Below are positions 8,506-16,406 of a stretch of 64,000 nucleotides of DNA, piece after piece. The translations under genes and the position numbers were made by a program. The notes below the pieces were generated by a model. It searched no databases, was not told the DNA's origin, and saw nothing but the letters and a program-made list of their open reading frames with translations. How positions within the stretch are numbered: position 1 is the stretch's first letter; every line of letters begins with the position of its first letter. Source of the DNA: JAHJDS01 sp964569795 (GTDB taxonomy: Bacteria; Desulfobacterota; Desulfarculia; Desulfarculales; JAHJDS01); the NCBI GenBank assembly GCA_964569795.1, contig CAZMVB010000009.1, positions 69,182 through 133,181 on the forward strand, in the 5' to 3' direction.

Positions 8506-9279
8506 GTGGCCTTGCCCATATCGCACTTGATCGAGGCCGACCCCGGCCTGGCGGAGAATCTGTCGGCAACGGCCGACTGGGCCGAGTACAAGTTCCCGCG
8601 GCGGGTGGACCTGCCGCCCGGTCTGCGGCGGACGTTTCACTGGGGCAAGGGCTTGATCGAGGCCGATTTTCCGGAGGCGGTCGCCGGGCTCTTCGATTTT
8701 CTGGCCGAGCAGGAGGTCGAGTCGTTCTCCTTTGACCTGGGGCCGGCCGCCGAGCGATCCCAGTTTGTCCTGCCCCTGTCAGCGACGCTGACCGAGGACG
8801 AAATTTTCAAGCGGGCCGATGAACGGTTGCGTTCCATTCGCCGCCGATTCAGCGGCCCAATTGCCGTGGAAAACTTTAACTACTATCCCACCGGCCTGTA
8901 CGAGCACGTCTGCGAGCCCGGATTCATCGGCCGGTTCCTGGTCGAGTTCGACCTGGGGTTCGTGCTCGACCTGGCCCACGCCGCGGTCTCGGCGGCCAAC
9001 CTGGGCCGGGACCTGACGGCCTATCTGAACGAAATGCCCCTGGACCGGGTGGTCGAGGTCCATTTGTCCCGGCCCTATTTTCACCCGCGGGTCGCGGTGG
9101 ACGCCCACCTGAGGCCGGAGGCCGAGGATTTCGCCCTGCTGGACGCCGTGCTGGCCCGGCTACCCGGTGCGGACCGGCCGCGCCTGGTGGCCGTCGAGTA
9201 TTTCGGCGAGGCCGAGGGCGTCAGGCGTGCCCACGAACAACTGATCGCCCGGCGAAACGGCCGGCCGGGGAGGGCCTGA
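8506..9279 (+). CDS. DUF692/MNIO-like TIM-barrel protein
   Basis: A 257-residue protein (GTG at 8506; a TTG at 8497 is an alternative). The pattern AVENFNYYP, then LDLAHAAVSAANLG, then MPLDRVVEVHLS and VAVDAHLRP follows the order of the DUF692 family (multinuclear iron-dependent oxidases such as MbnB and TglH). Candidate metal ligands are His in RRTFHWG, Glu in VENF, Asp and His in LDLAHA, His in VEVHLS, Asp and His in VDAHLR, and a late Glu in VEYFGE. Known MNIOs modify peptides, but no peptide precursor is visible here; the gene lies between nonulosonate synthase and formyltransferase. A xylose-isomerase-like sugar isomerase is the main alternative. Confidence 0.65.
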   Translation: MALPISHLIEADPGLAENLSATADWAEYKFPRRVDLPPGLRRTFHWGKGLIEADFPEAVAGLFDFLAEQEVESFSFDLGPAAERSQFVLPLSATLTEDEIFKRADERLRSIRRRFSGPIAVENFNYYPTGLYEHVCEPGFIGRFLVEFDLGFVLDLAHAAVSAANLGRDLTAYLNEMPLDRVVEVHLSRPYFHPRVAVDAHLRPEAEDFALLDAVLARLPGADRPRLVAVEYFGEAEGVRRAHEQLIARRNGRPGRA

Positions 9280-10211
9280 TGTCCCGGGTGGTCCTGATCG
9301 GCATGGAGGAACTGGGCTTTCGGGCCCTGGAGACGCTGATCGACCTGGGGGTGGACCTGCCATTGATCGTGACCGTGCCCGACGATTGGCTCGCCAAGAT
9401 CGTCGCCCCTCGGATGTTCGACGACCTGTGCGCCTTTCACGACCTGACGCTGATCAAGACCACGGACGTCAACACGCGGAAGATGGTCGCGCGCATTCGG
9501 GACGAAAAACCGGATTTCATTTACGTGGTCGGCTGGTCGCGCCTGGTGTCAGACGAGGTGATTCGGGCCGGCCGCATCGGGGCGATCGGCTTTCACGGCA
9601 CGCGCCTGCCGCGGCACAGGGGCCGGGCCCCGATCCCGTGGGCCATCCTGTTCGGGTTGACCCAGACGGCGATGACCATGTTCCACCTGACCCCGGGCAC
9701 GGACAACGGCCGGATCATCGACCAGGAGCCGGTCCCCATCGGCCCGGACGACACCGCGACTGACGTTTACGCCGCCTCGTGCCGGGCGGTCGAGACCCTC
9801 ATCCGGCGGGGCCATCCCCGGCTCGAGGCCAGCGACGCCCCGGTGCTGGCCCAGGACGAGCGCCTGGCCGACCACTGGGCCGGCCGCAAGCCCATTGACG
9901 GCCTGATCGACTGGCACACCTCGGCGGCCCGCCTCTACGACTGGGTCCGGGCCCTGACCCGGCCCTTTCCCGGGGCGTTCACCTATCTTGAAGGAAAAAA
10001 GCTGTTCATCTGGGCGGCCCAGCCGGCCTCAGCCGACGGCAAGTTCGAGCCCGGCCTGATCGTGGGCTTGGAAAATGACGGCCTGGTCGTGGGCGCGGGT
10101 TGGGGGGCGATCCGGCTGACCGAGATCCAGTTCGAGGGTGAGCCGGTCCTGGCCGGCCCGGCCCTGGCCGATCAGGCCCGGCGACTGATCGGCCAGACAT
10201 TCGAGTTTTAA
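9279..10211 (+). CDS. Sugar N-formyltransferase-like (Fmt/ArnA family)
   Basis: A 310-residue protein of the formyltetrahydrofolate-dependent formyltransferase fold. The N-terminal domain contains GFHGTRLPRHRGRAPIPWAI near residues 105-125 and a TPGTDNGRIIDQ segment carrying the conserved Asp; the C-terminal part resembles the Fmt_C domain (LYDWVRALTRPFPGAF). In Fmt and ArnA the catalytic triad is Asn-His-Asp; here the Asn position before FHG is Gly, while His and Asp remain. It probably formylates an amino group of the sugar freed by the deacetylase at 6868. The start ATG overlaps the previous stop. Confidence 0.82.
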   Translation: MSRVVLIGMEELGFRALETLIDLGVDLPLIVTVPDDWLAKIVAPRMFDDLCAFHDLTLIKTTDVNTRKMVARIRDEKPDFIYVVGWSRLVSDEVIRAGRIGAIGFHGTRLPRHRGRAPIPWAILFGLTQTAMTMFHLTPGTDNGRIIDQEPVPIGPDDTATDVYAASCRAVETLIRRGHPRLEASDAPVLAQDERLADHWAGRKPIDGLIDWHTSAARLYDWVRALTRPFPGAFTYLEGKKLFIWAAQPASADGKFEPGLIVGLENDGLVVGAGWGAIRLTEIQFEGEPVLAGPALADQARRLIGQTFEF

Positions 10212-10212
10212 G

Positions 10213-11226
10213 ATGGACAAAAAACTGGCCCGCAAGAACGCCTTTGACGGCTCCCTGCAGATGGGCATCCGTAACTTCATGGCCCGGACCGGCCGGGACG
10301 AGCACCTCAAGCACGTCGAGCGGCGGTGCAAATATTTTATGGATCCGAAAACCAAGCGGTTGAAGGCACACATGGCCGCGCCCCGCCCCTGTCCTATGTG
10401 CGAAAAGGACAATACTGAAGAAATATTTGTCAAGGACGGCTTCAGCCACGTCCAGTGCAAACCCTGTGGGTTCATGTATGTTTCGCCCGTGGCCAGGGAC
10501 GAGGTGGTCGAGGAGTTTTATCGCCAGGAAAAATCGTGGGCCGCGGTCCTGGAGAATCCGACCCAGCTCGACTTTGACCGCAAGAAATTCGCCTACGGCC
10601 TGGACGCGGCCCTGGAGTTTTGTCCTTCAAATCCCCGCGTCCTGGACGTGGGCTGCGGTCCCGGGATTTTCATCGACGTCGCCCGGGAGCGAGGCCTGAT
10701 TGCTGCCGGGGTCGAACTCAACGAGCAGAACGTGGCCGACATGCGGGCCCGGGGGATCACCATTTACGACAAACCCCTCGAAAATTGCGGCCTGGAGGCC
10801 GGATCGTTCGACCTGATCGCCTTGTGGGAGGTCCTGGAGCACATCGTCGAGCCGCGCCCGCTCATGGCTGAGGTGGCCCGGCTGCTGGCCCCGGGCGGCG
10901 TGGTCCTGGTGCTTGTCCCCAACCGGGACGCCCTGGTGACCAGGCTCCTCCAGGCCCGGTCCAACACCTTTGTTGTCAGCCACGTGAACTTTTTTGACGC
11001 CGACTCCCTTGACCGCCTGGCCGAGTCTTGCGGCCTGAGGGAACTGGCGCGCGAGACGATCCTCACCGAGCTGGGGGCCATCCGCAATTATCTCGAATTC
11101 CAAGACCCCTACACCGGGCAGGCCGACGGCGAAAAATTCCCCTGGCTGACGCCCGGGTTCATCCACGACAACCTGCTGGGCAGCAAGCTGCTGGCATTGT
11201 TCACCGCCAAAGGACGAGAAACATGA
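10213..11226 (+). CDS. SAM-dependent methyltransferase with N-terminal zinc ribbon
   Basis: A 337-residue protein. A four-Cys zinc-ribbon-like segment (CPMCEKD ... CKPCGFMYVSP) lies around residues 60-90, then a class I methyltransferase domain with VLDVGCGPGIF near 140, ELNEQNV and ALWEVLEHI. This layout is typical of sugar methyltransferases in polysaccharide clusters, including C-methyltransferases. The ATG starts one base after the formyltransferase stop, and the stop overlaps the next start (ATGA). The N-terminal 55 residues are basic and helical and match nothing I recognise. Confidence 0.85.
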   Translation: MDKKLARKNAFDGSLQMGIRNFMARTGRDEHLKHVERRCKYFMDPKTKRLKAHMAAPRPCPMCEKDNTEEIFVKDGFSHVQCKPCGFMYVSPVARDEVVEEFYRQEKSWAAVLENPTQLDFDRKKFAYGLDAALEFCPSNPRVLDVGCGPGIFIDVARERGLIAAGVELNEQNVADMRARGITIYDKPLENCGLEAGSFDLIALWEVLEHIVEPRPLMAEVARLLAPGGVVLVLVPNRDALVTRLLQARSNTFVVSHVNFFDADSLDRLAESCGLRELARETILTELGAIRNYLEFQDPYTGQADGEKFPWLTPGFIHDNLLGSKLLALFTAKGRET

Positions 11227-12320
11227 TTCTAGGGGTGATTCCCGCCCGGGGGGGCTCCAAGGGCATTCCCCGCAAGAACCTGCGGCCGATCTGCGGCCGG
11301 CCGCTGATCGCCTGGACCATTGACGCCGCCCGGGGCTCGAAGCTCCTGGACCGCTTCGTGGTCTCGACCGAGGACGCGGAGATCAAGGCCGTGGCTCGAG
11401 AATTGGGGGCCGAGGTCCTGGACCGCCCCGAGGAACTGGCCGGGGACGCGGTCCTGTCCTGGGAGGTCCTGAGGCACGCCCTGGAGGTCACCGGGGCCGA
11501 GGTCTCGGTCCTGCTCCAGCCGACCTCGCCCATCCGGGACGACGATCTCATCGACCGGGCCATCGAGGTCTTCCGGAACGACCCGGCCCTGGACTCCCTG
11601 GCCACCGGCTACGACCAGCCCATCTACCCCCCGCACGGCCAGGACCACCGCCGCCAGGATATATCGTCACGGTTCATCAATGACGGCTCGATCGTGGTCA
11701 GCAAGCGATCGGCCATCGAGGCCGGCGGCCTGTTCGGGAAAAAGGCCGGGACCATGGTCACGGACAAGGAACAGAACATCGATATCGACGACGAGTTCGA
11801 CCTGTGGCTGGCCGAAAAGGTCCTGGAGCGGCGGCTGCTCCGGGACCCGGAACATCTCCGCCGCCTTCGGGACGCGGCCCTGACCGAGAAATTCGGCCTG
11901 GGCCTGCATTTCCTGCGGGCCTGCCTGGAGGAACTGGACGACGACACGGCCCGGCGCATCGCTGAGACGGCCTTCAAGGCCCACACCATCGACAACTGGA
12001 CAAAGACCTTCGAGGGCCTGGACGAAGGGCAGCGGGTGGCCAGGATGCTGGACATCCTGGCGGCCATGCCGGCAGAATCCAATCCCGATCTGACAATCAT
12101 CGAGCGCACGGACCGGGCCATCGAGGTCCGGGCCACGGACTGCGCCGCCCGGCGCGTGTTTGAAAAATTCGGCCTGGCCGACTACCTGCGACACTTCTGC
12201 CTCCAGGACCACGAGGTGGCCCGGCTGGCCTCGCCCCGGGGCCGGCTCGAGATCGACGGTCTGCTGTCCACCGGACAGGAGGCCTGTCACGAACGCTGGG
12301 TCTTTCCGGAAGACCGATGA
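11223..12320 (+). CDS. CMP-nonulosonate cytidylyltransferase fused to an ATC-hydrolase-like C-terminal domain
   Basis: A 365-residue protein. Residues 1 to about 210 form a CMP-sugar synthetase of the NeuA/PseF/LegF type: IPARGGSKGIPRKNL at the N-terminus, LLQPTSPIR and a late DIDDEFDL motif. It activates the nine-carbon sugar with CTP. The remaining ~150 residues are not part of this enzyme. Their last 60 residues align without gaps to the ATC-hydrolase-family protein at 42718-43332, sharing Cys-x18-Cys-x2-Asp and a later Gly-x3-Cys. The function of the fusion is unknown. GGACGAG precedes the ATG, and the stop overlaps the next methyltransferase start. Confidence 0.85.
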   Translation: MILGVIPARGGSKGIPRKNLRPICGRPLIAWTIDAARGSKLLDRFVVSTEDAEIKAVARELGAEVLDRPEELAGDAVLSWEVLRHALEVTGAEVSVLLQPTSPIRDDDLIDRAIEVFRNDPALDSLATGYDQPIYPPHGQDHRRQDISSRFINDGSIVVSKRSAIEAGGLFGKKAGTMVTDKEQNIDIDDEFDLWLAEKVLERRLLRDPEHLRRLRDAALTEKFGLGLHFLRACLEELDDDTARRIAETAFKAHTIDNWTKTFEGLDEGQRVARMLDILAAMPAESNPDLTIIERTDRAIEVRATDCAARRVFEKFGLADYLRHFCLQDHEVARLASPRGRLEIDGLLSTGQEACHERWVFPEDR

Positions 12321-12997
12321 TTTACGACGACCAGTTCAATCCCTGGGCCCACTACCTCAAGGAGCACGAGGCCTACGAAAAACGGGCCCGGCAAGAACTC
12401 CCGGAGATGACCTGCCACAAGCAGGCGGCCGAAATTCTAGCGCCGCTGGTCACGCCCGGGGATACCCTGCTGGACGTGGGCTGCGGCACGGGCTACGCCT
12501 TCTGGTCGTTTCATGATCGGGGGATCCCCATCGAGTATCACGGGGTGGACGTGACGCCGCGGTTCATCGACCTGGGCCGGGAGCTGCTCTGCCCCTTGGC
12601 CGGCCTGCCGCCCGAGCGTTTGCAGACCGGTGCGGCCGAGACCCTGACCGGGGCCCATGACTTCGTGCTCTGCCTGAACACGCTCTACTGTATCGCCAAC
12701 TGGCACCAGAGCGTCGAGCGCCTCTGCGCCGTGACCAAAAAGGCCCTGTTCATCCGGACCCTGATGGACGAGCAGGCCGAGTACCGCTACCTGGTGACCG
12801 ACTACCCCCGGATGCCCGAGAAGTACCGCTATTTGCGGGCCTACTACAACATTTACCCCATCGGCGAGGTCACGGCCGCTATCGAGGGGTACGGCTTTGA
12901 AGTAAAAAACATCGTCGATGAGTGGACCGGGGATGAGGACGAGTACGTCAAGGGCAAGCGCTATCCCTGGCGGTGTCTGCTGGCGATCCGGCGTTGA
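12317..12997 (+). CDS. Class I SAM-dependent methyltransferase (paralogue of 1380-2051)
   Basis: A 226-residue protein with motif I LLDVGCGTGYAF near residues 51-62 and motif II YHGVDVTP. It aligns along its length with the protein at 1380-2051 (KQAAEIL, PPERL, CLNTLYCIANWHQSVERLCA). The ATG overlaps the preceding stop. It is the last gene of the tightly packed first half of the island; an AT-rich gap of about 250 bases follows. The substrate is unknown, probably a glycan precursor. Confidence 0.85.
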   Translation: MIYDDQFNPWAHYLKEHEAYEKRARQELPEMTCHKQAAEILAPLVTPGDTLLDVGCGTGYAFWSFHDRGIPIEYHGVDVTPRFIDLGRELLCPLAGLPPERLQTGAAETLTGAHDFVLCLNTLYCIANWHQSVERLCAVTKKALFIRTLMDEQAEYRYLVTDYPRMPEKYRYLRAYYNIYPIGEVTAAIEGYGFEVKNIVDEWTGDEDEYVKGKRYPWRCLLAIRR

Positions 12998-13244
12998 TTC
13001 TGGACGATCAATTATTCAAGCAAGGAACTGTCACCTCCTACCAGATTTACTAACGCCCACCACCACGGGTCAGATAGGCTCAAGTACCAAAGCAGTCCAA
13101 GCAATATTTGCCGCCACAACATTTATACACTATATATTGTTGTTTTATTATTAGGCACTACTATATTTGGGGGGTTTTGATTGGCTCGATTCTAGCAAAT
13201 GTCCCTGTTGCACCTAAAAAACTGTGCAGCAACAAGGACAAAAA
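12998..13244 (+). promoter_or_regulatory. AT-rich intergenic region with likely promoter for the radical SAM block
   Basis: This 247-base gap is much richer in A/T than its surroundings. It holds promoter-like hexamers upstream of the first tandem radical SAM gene: TTGTTT at 13140-13145 and TATATT at 13162-13167 with a 16-base spacer, plus TTGCCG at 13109-13114 with TATATA at 13131-13136. No convincing short gene is present. The AT-rich character continues about 75 bases into the next gene, suggesting a recombination junction. Confidence 0.45.
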
Positions 13245-14324
13245 ATGGTCATTAGACTATCTGAACAGGCCGATAAAGAACTACGGCACACATTTTCAAC
13301 TTATAACTACCAGGTCCAGTCCGCGGCCGAGGTCCCGGCCTGGCAGCAGGCCCGGGGCGAGCACTACGCCGAGTACCGCCGCCTGTGGGCCGACCGACCC
13401 GTCCAGCGCGACCCGGGCAAATTCCCGCTGCACCTGGACATCGAGACCACCAACCGGTGCAACCTCAAGTGCGTCATGTGCCCCCGGACGATCTTCGTCA
13501 AAAAGGGCCTGACCGCCTGGTCCCCGAGGGGCGTGGGCGACATGGACCGGGAGACCTTTCGGCGGATCATCGACCAGGCCGCCGCGGGCGGGGCCTATTC
13601 GGTCAAGCTCAATTTCCTGGGCGAGCCGCTGCTCCACCCGGACGTGGTCTGGCAGGTGGCCTATGCCCACAGCAAAAATCTGTACGTGATGATGAATACC
13701 AACGCCGTGGCCCTGACCGAAAGGCTGGGCGCGTCCCTGCTCGAGGCCGGCCTGGACGATGTCTTTTTCTCGATCGACGGGGCCACGGCCGACGCCTACG
13801 GCCGGGTCCGGATCGGGGCCCGGCTGGAAAAGGTCCTGGACAACGTGGCCGGCTTTGTCCGGCTCAAGGAACAGATGGGGGCCGCCCACGTCCAGACCCG
13901 GGCGTCCATGGTCCTGGGCGTGGACGGGGCCCCGGACACGCCCGAGACGAGACAGGGCTATGAACGGATGTTCCTTGATTTGGGCCTGGACGGAGTCGGC
14001 TTTGGCGAGGCCTACGATCCCCTGACCGATTACGGGGCCGGCCGGGACCCGGTCTCCGGGTTCGCCTGCGACCAGTTGTTCGTGCGGATGTTCGTCCTGT
14101 GGGACGGGGTTTACACCCCCTGCTGCGTCAACGCCGAGCGGGATTACGTCCTGGGTGAGATGACGAGCCTGACCCTGGCCGAGGCCTGGCTGGGACCCCG
14201 CGCCCGGCGTCTCCGCCAGTTGCATTGCCTGGACCACTACCATGTCGAGCCCATGTGCCGCCGCTGCGTGGTCCCCCGGCAGTTCGAGGCCGCCCAGGAC
14301 GAGGGGAGGTGCCCCGCGCCGTGA
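13245..14324 (+). CDS. Radical SAM/SPASM protein, type A (first copy)
   Basis: A 359-residue protein; ATG at 13245 chosen because AAGGA lies 6 nt upstream (GTG at 13224 has no such signal). The N-terminal cap HYAEYRRLW is shared with the other tandem copies. CNLKCVMC (Cys72, Cys76, Cys79) is the SAM-cluster motif, followed by KLNFLGEPLLHP and MNTNAVAL. The C-terminal SPASM-like region has WDGVYTPCC and CRRC. It is most similar to the gene at 16407 (shared WSP-G, GGAYSVKLNFLGEPLLHP). Its first ~25 codons are AT-rich, unlike the rest of the gene. A sugar substrate is inferred from context only. Confidence 0.88.
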   Translation: MVIRLSEQADKELRHTFSTYNYQVQSAAEVPAWQQARGEHYAEYRRLWADRPVQRDPGKFPLHLDIETTNRCNLKCVMCPRTIFVKKGLTAWSPRGVGDMDRETFRRIIDQAAAGGAYSVKLNFLGEPLLHPDVVWQVAYAHSKNLYVMMNTNAVALTERLGASLLEAGLDDVFFSIDGATADAYGRVRIGARLEKVLDNVAGFVRLKEQMGAAHVQTRASMVLGVDGAPDTPETRQGYERMFLDLGLDGVGFGEAYDPLTDYGAGRDPVSGFACDQLFVRMFVLWDGVYTPCCVNAERDYVLGEMTSLTLAEAWLGPRARRLRQLHCLDHYHVEPMCRRCVVPRQFEAAQDEGRCPAP

Positions 14325-15367
14325 AGATCAATCCCAACATCGACTATCAGAAACAGGGCCTGGGCCAAAAGTGGTCCTACATTCGACGCCAGGGCCATTT
14401 GCCCCGCTACGCCCTGCATCGCCTGCGCTGGAACCTGGCGCCGCGCTTCAGGAAAGTCCTGGACTTCCCGGATCACGTCGATCTCGAGGCGACCAACGCC
14501 TGCCAGCTCAAGTGCCCGATGTGCTTCACCCGGGTCACCGGGGCGCCGACCGGGTTCATGGCCTGGGACCTGTACCAAAGACTGGTGGACGAGATCGCCG
14601 CGGCCGGGGCCTTCTCGATCCGGCTGTCGTGGCGGGGCGAGTCGCTCCTGCATCCCCGGATCGTGGACATGGTCGCCTACGCCAAATCACGAGGCCTGCC
14701 CAGCGTCTCGTTTCTGACCAACGGCGCCCGGCTCACCCCGGAGACGTCCGAGGCCCTGATCCGGGCCGGCCTGGATTACATCGTCCTCAGCATCGACGGG
14801 CCGGCCGGGGTGTATGAGACCGTGCGGCGGCCGCTGACCTTTGACCGGGTCATGGCCAACCTGCAAGGGCTCCAGGAGGCCCGGGCCCGGCTGGGCTCGC
14901 CCCGGCCCCTGGTCCGTGTCAACGCGGTGACCTATTTCCTGAACGGGCGAACGAGTGAGTTCTTCCAGGCCGTCGGTCCCCTGGCCGACAAAATTTTGCT
15001 CTCCAAGACCCTGAACTTTTTTGTCCAGTACGGCCCGCACAAGCCCGAGCTGACCTGCGGCTATCCCTGGCAGCGGCTGATGGTCGCCTGGGACGGCCGG
15101 GTCTTTCCCTGCTGCGCCGACGTGGACGGGGACTACCCCCTGGGCGACGCCAGCACGACCGGCCTCCAAGAGATCTGGCACGGCCGGCCGGCCGAACACC
15201 TGCGGCAAGTAATGGCCGAGGGCAAGCGTCTCTCGATCAAGCCCTGCCGCCGCTGGGACTGCGGCCTGGACGGCTGGGACCACGACCAGGATCCCGAGTT
15301 CATCACGGCCATGAACCGGATGCTGGCCGGCCAGGGCGGCCTGCCGGCCACCGGCACGGAAGGATGA
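14321..15367 (+). CDS. Radical SAM/SPASM protein, type C
   Basis: A 348-residue protein; GTG at 14321 overlaps the previous stop (GTGA) and has GGGGAGG about 11 nt upstream. The motif is CQLKCPMC (Cys61, Cys65, Cys68), followed by RLSWRGESLLHP and FLTNGARL. The C-terminus carries YPWQRLMVAWDGRVFPCC and a CRRWDC pair, a SPASM-type auxiliary cluster. It differs from the other four tandem copies: the cap has no EYRRLW motif and the GGE-like motif reads WRGES. It is the single-copy member of the A-C-B-A-B array. Confidence 0.88.
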   Translation: MKINPNIDYQKQGLGQKWSYIRRQGHLPRYALHRLRWNLAPRFRKVLDFPDHVDLEATNACQLKCPMCFTRVTGAPTGFMAWDLYQRLVDEIAAAGAFSIRLSWRGESLLHPRIVDMVAYAKSRGLPSVSFLTNGARLTPETSEALIRAGLDYIVLSIDGPAGVYETVRRPLTFDRVMANLQGLQEARARLGSPRPLVRVNAVTYFLNGRTSEFFQAVGPLADKILLSKTLNFFVQYGPHKPELTCGYPWQRLMVAWDGRVFPCCADVDGDYPLGDASTTGLQEIWHGRPAEHLRQVMAEGKRLSIKPCRRWDCGLDGWDHDQDPEFITAMNRMLAGQGGLPATGTEG

Positions 15368-15368
15368 C

Positions 15369-16391
15369 ATGAGCGTTTCACGGGTTCTCCAGGCCGAGCC
15401 GAGCGGCCAGGTCAGGCTGATCGGCTACGAGATCGATCCCTTTGCGGTCATGGCCGCCGAGTTCGGTGAAAGATTCACCGCCTACCGGGAGGCCTGGGCC
15501 CGGGCCACGGACCAGACCGAGATCCCCGAGTTCCCGCTCAGCCTGGACCTGGAGCAGAACGCCACCTGCAACCTGCGCTGCCTGATGTGCCCCATGGGCT
15601 CCAGCGATTACGTCAATCCCATGGCCGACACCCCGGTCATGGACGTCGGGCTCTACTTCCGGTTGATCGACGAGGGGGCGATCCACGGCCTGCCGGCCAT
15701 GACCTTCGGCTATCTGTCCGAGCCGCTGCTCAGGCCCGATATCGCCGACCTGGTCGCCCAGGCCCGGGCGCGGGGGGTGATGGACATCCGGCTGGGGACC
15801 AACGGGACGCTTTTGACCTCAAAAACGTCGCGGGCCCTGATCCGGGCCGGGCTGACCCGCCTCGAGGTGTCGCTGGACGCGGCCTCGGAGGCGACGTTCA
15901 AGAAACTCCGGCGGGGCGGCGGCTATCAGCGGGTGGTGGACAACATCGAGGTGTTTCTTACGGAGAGGGCCGCGGCCGGGACGACCTTTCCCCTGCTCCG
16001 CCTGAGCTTCCTGCGGACCGGGCTCAACCATCACGAGCTGGACGATTTCCTGGTCACCTGGCGGGGCAAGGCCGACTTCTTCTCGGTCCAGGAGATGATC
16101 TATTACGATCAGGCCGACATCACAGCCGAGGACCGGGTTCCCGTCAGCGAGGTCCCGGCCGGGTTCACCTGCGCCCAGCCCTGGCAGCGGCTGATCGTCC
16201 GGTCCAACGGCGACGTCTATCCCTGCTGCTCGGCCTACGGCGCCCGGCTGGCCCTGGGCAACGTCCGGGAAAGTTCGCTGTCTGAGCTGTGGCACGGCCA
16301 GCGGATGACCGTGCTCCGGGAGGCGCTGGCCGGCGGCCGCTGGGCCGATATTCCGCCCTGCCGCGAGTGCGCCCAGCAATCCGTTCTCTAG
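15369..16391 (+). CDS. Radical SAM/SPASM protein, type B (first copy)
   Basis: A 340-residue protein starting one base after the previous stop. The motif is CNLRCLMC (Cys67, Cys71, Cys74), then FGYLSEPLLRPD and GTNGTLLT. The C-terminus has QPWQRLIVRSNGDVYPCC and PCREC, a one-cluster SPASM-like pattern. It pairs with the gene at 17471: both have MCP(M/L)G after the cluster, an RRGG-x-YQ-V motif and a PLLR(L/V)SF(L/V)RT motif. The cap motif is RFTAYREAW. Function unknown; co-transcribed with its neighbours. Confidence 0.88.
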   Translation: MSVSRVLQAEPSGQVRLIGYEIDPFAVMAAEFGERFTAYREAWARATDQTEIPEFPLSLDLEQNATCNLRCLMCPMGSSDYVNPMADTPVMDVGLYFRLIDEGAIHGLPAMTFGYLSEPLLRPDIADLVAQARARGVMDIRLGTNGTLLTSKTSRALIRAGLTRLEVSLDAASEATFKKLRRGGGYQRVVDNIEVFLTERAAAGTTFPLLRLSFLRTGLNHHELDDFLVTWRGKADFFSVQEMIYYDQADITAEDRVPVSEVPAGFTCAQPWQRLIVRSNGDVYPCCSAYGARLALGNVRESSLSELWHGQRMTVLREALAGGRWADIPPCRECAQQSVL

Positions 16392-16406
16392 GGTCGAGGA
16401 AAGAAC

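Noticed and set aside
12998..13244. RiPP precursor peptide between the methyltransferase and the radical SAM genes
   Set aside because: Searched because SPASM and DUF692 proteins often act on peptides; the frames here (for example a TTG-started one at 13108) lack a ribosome binding site and run into the next gene out of frame.
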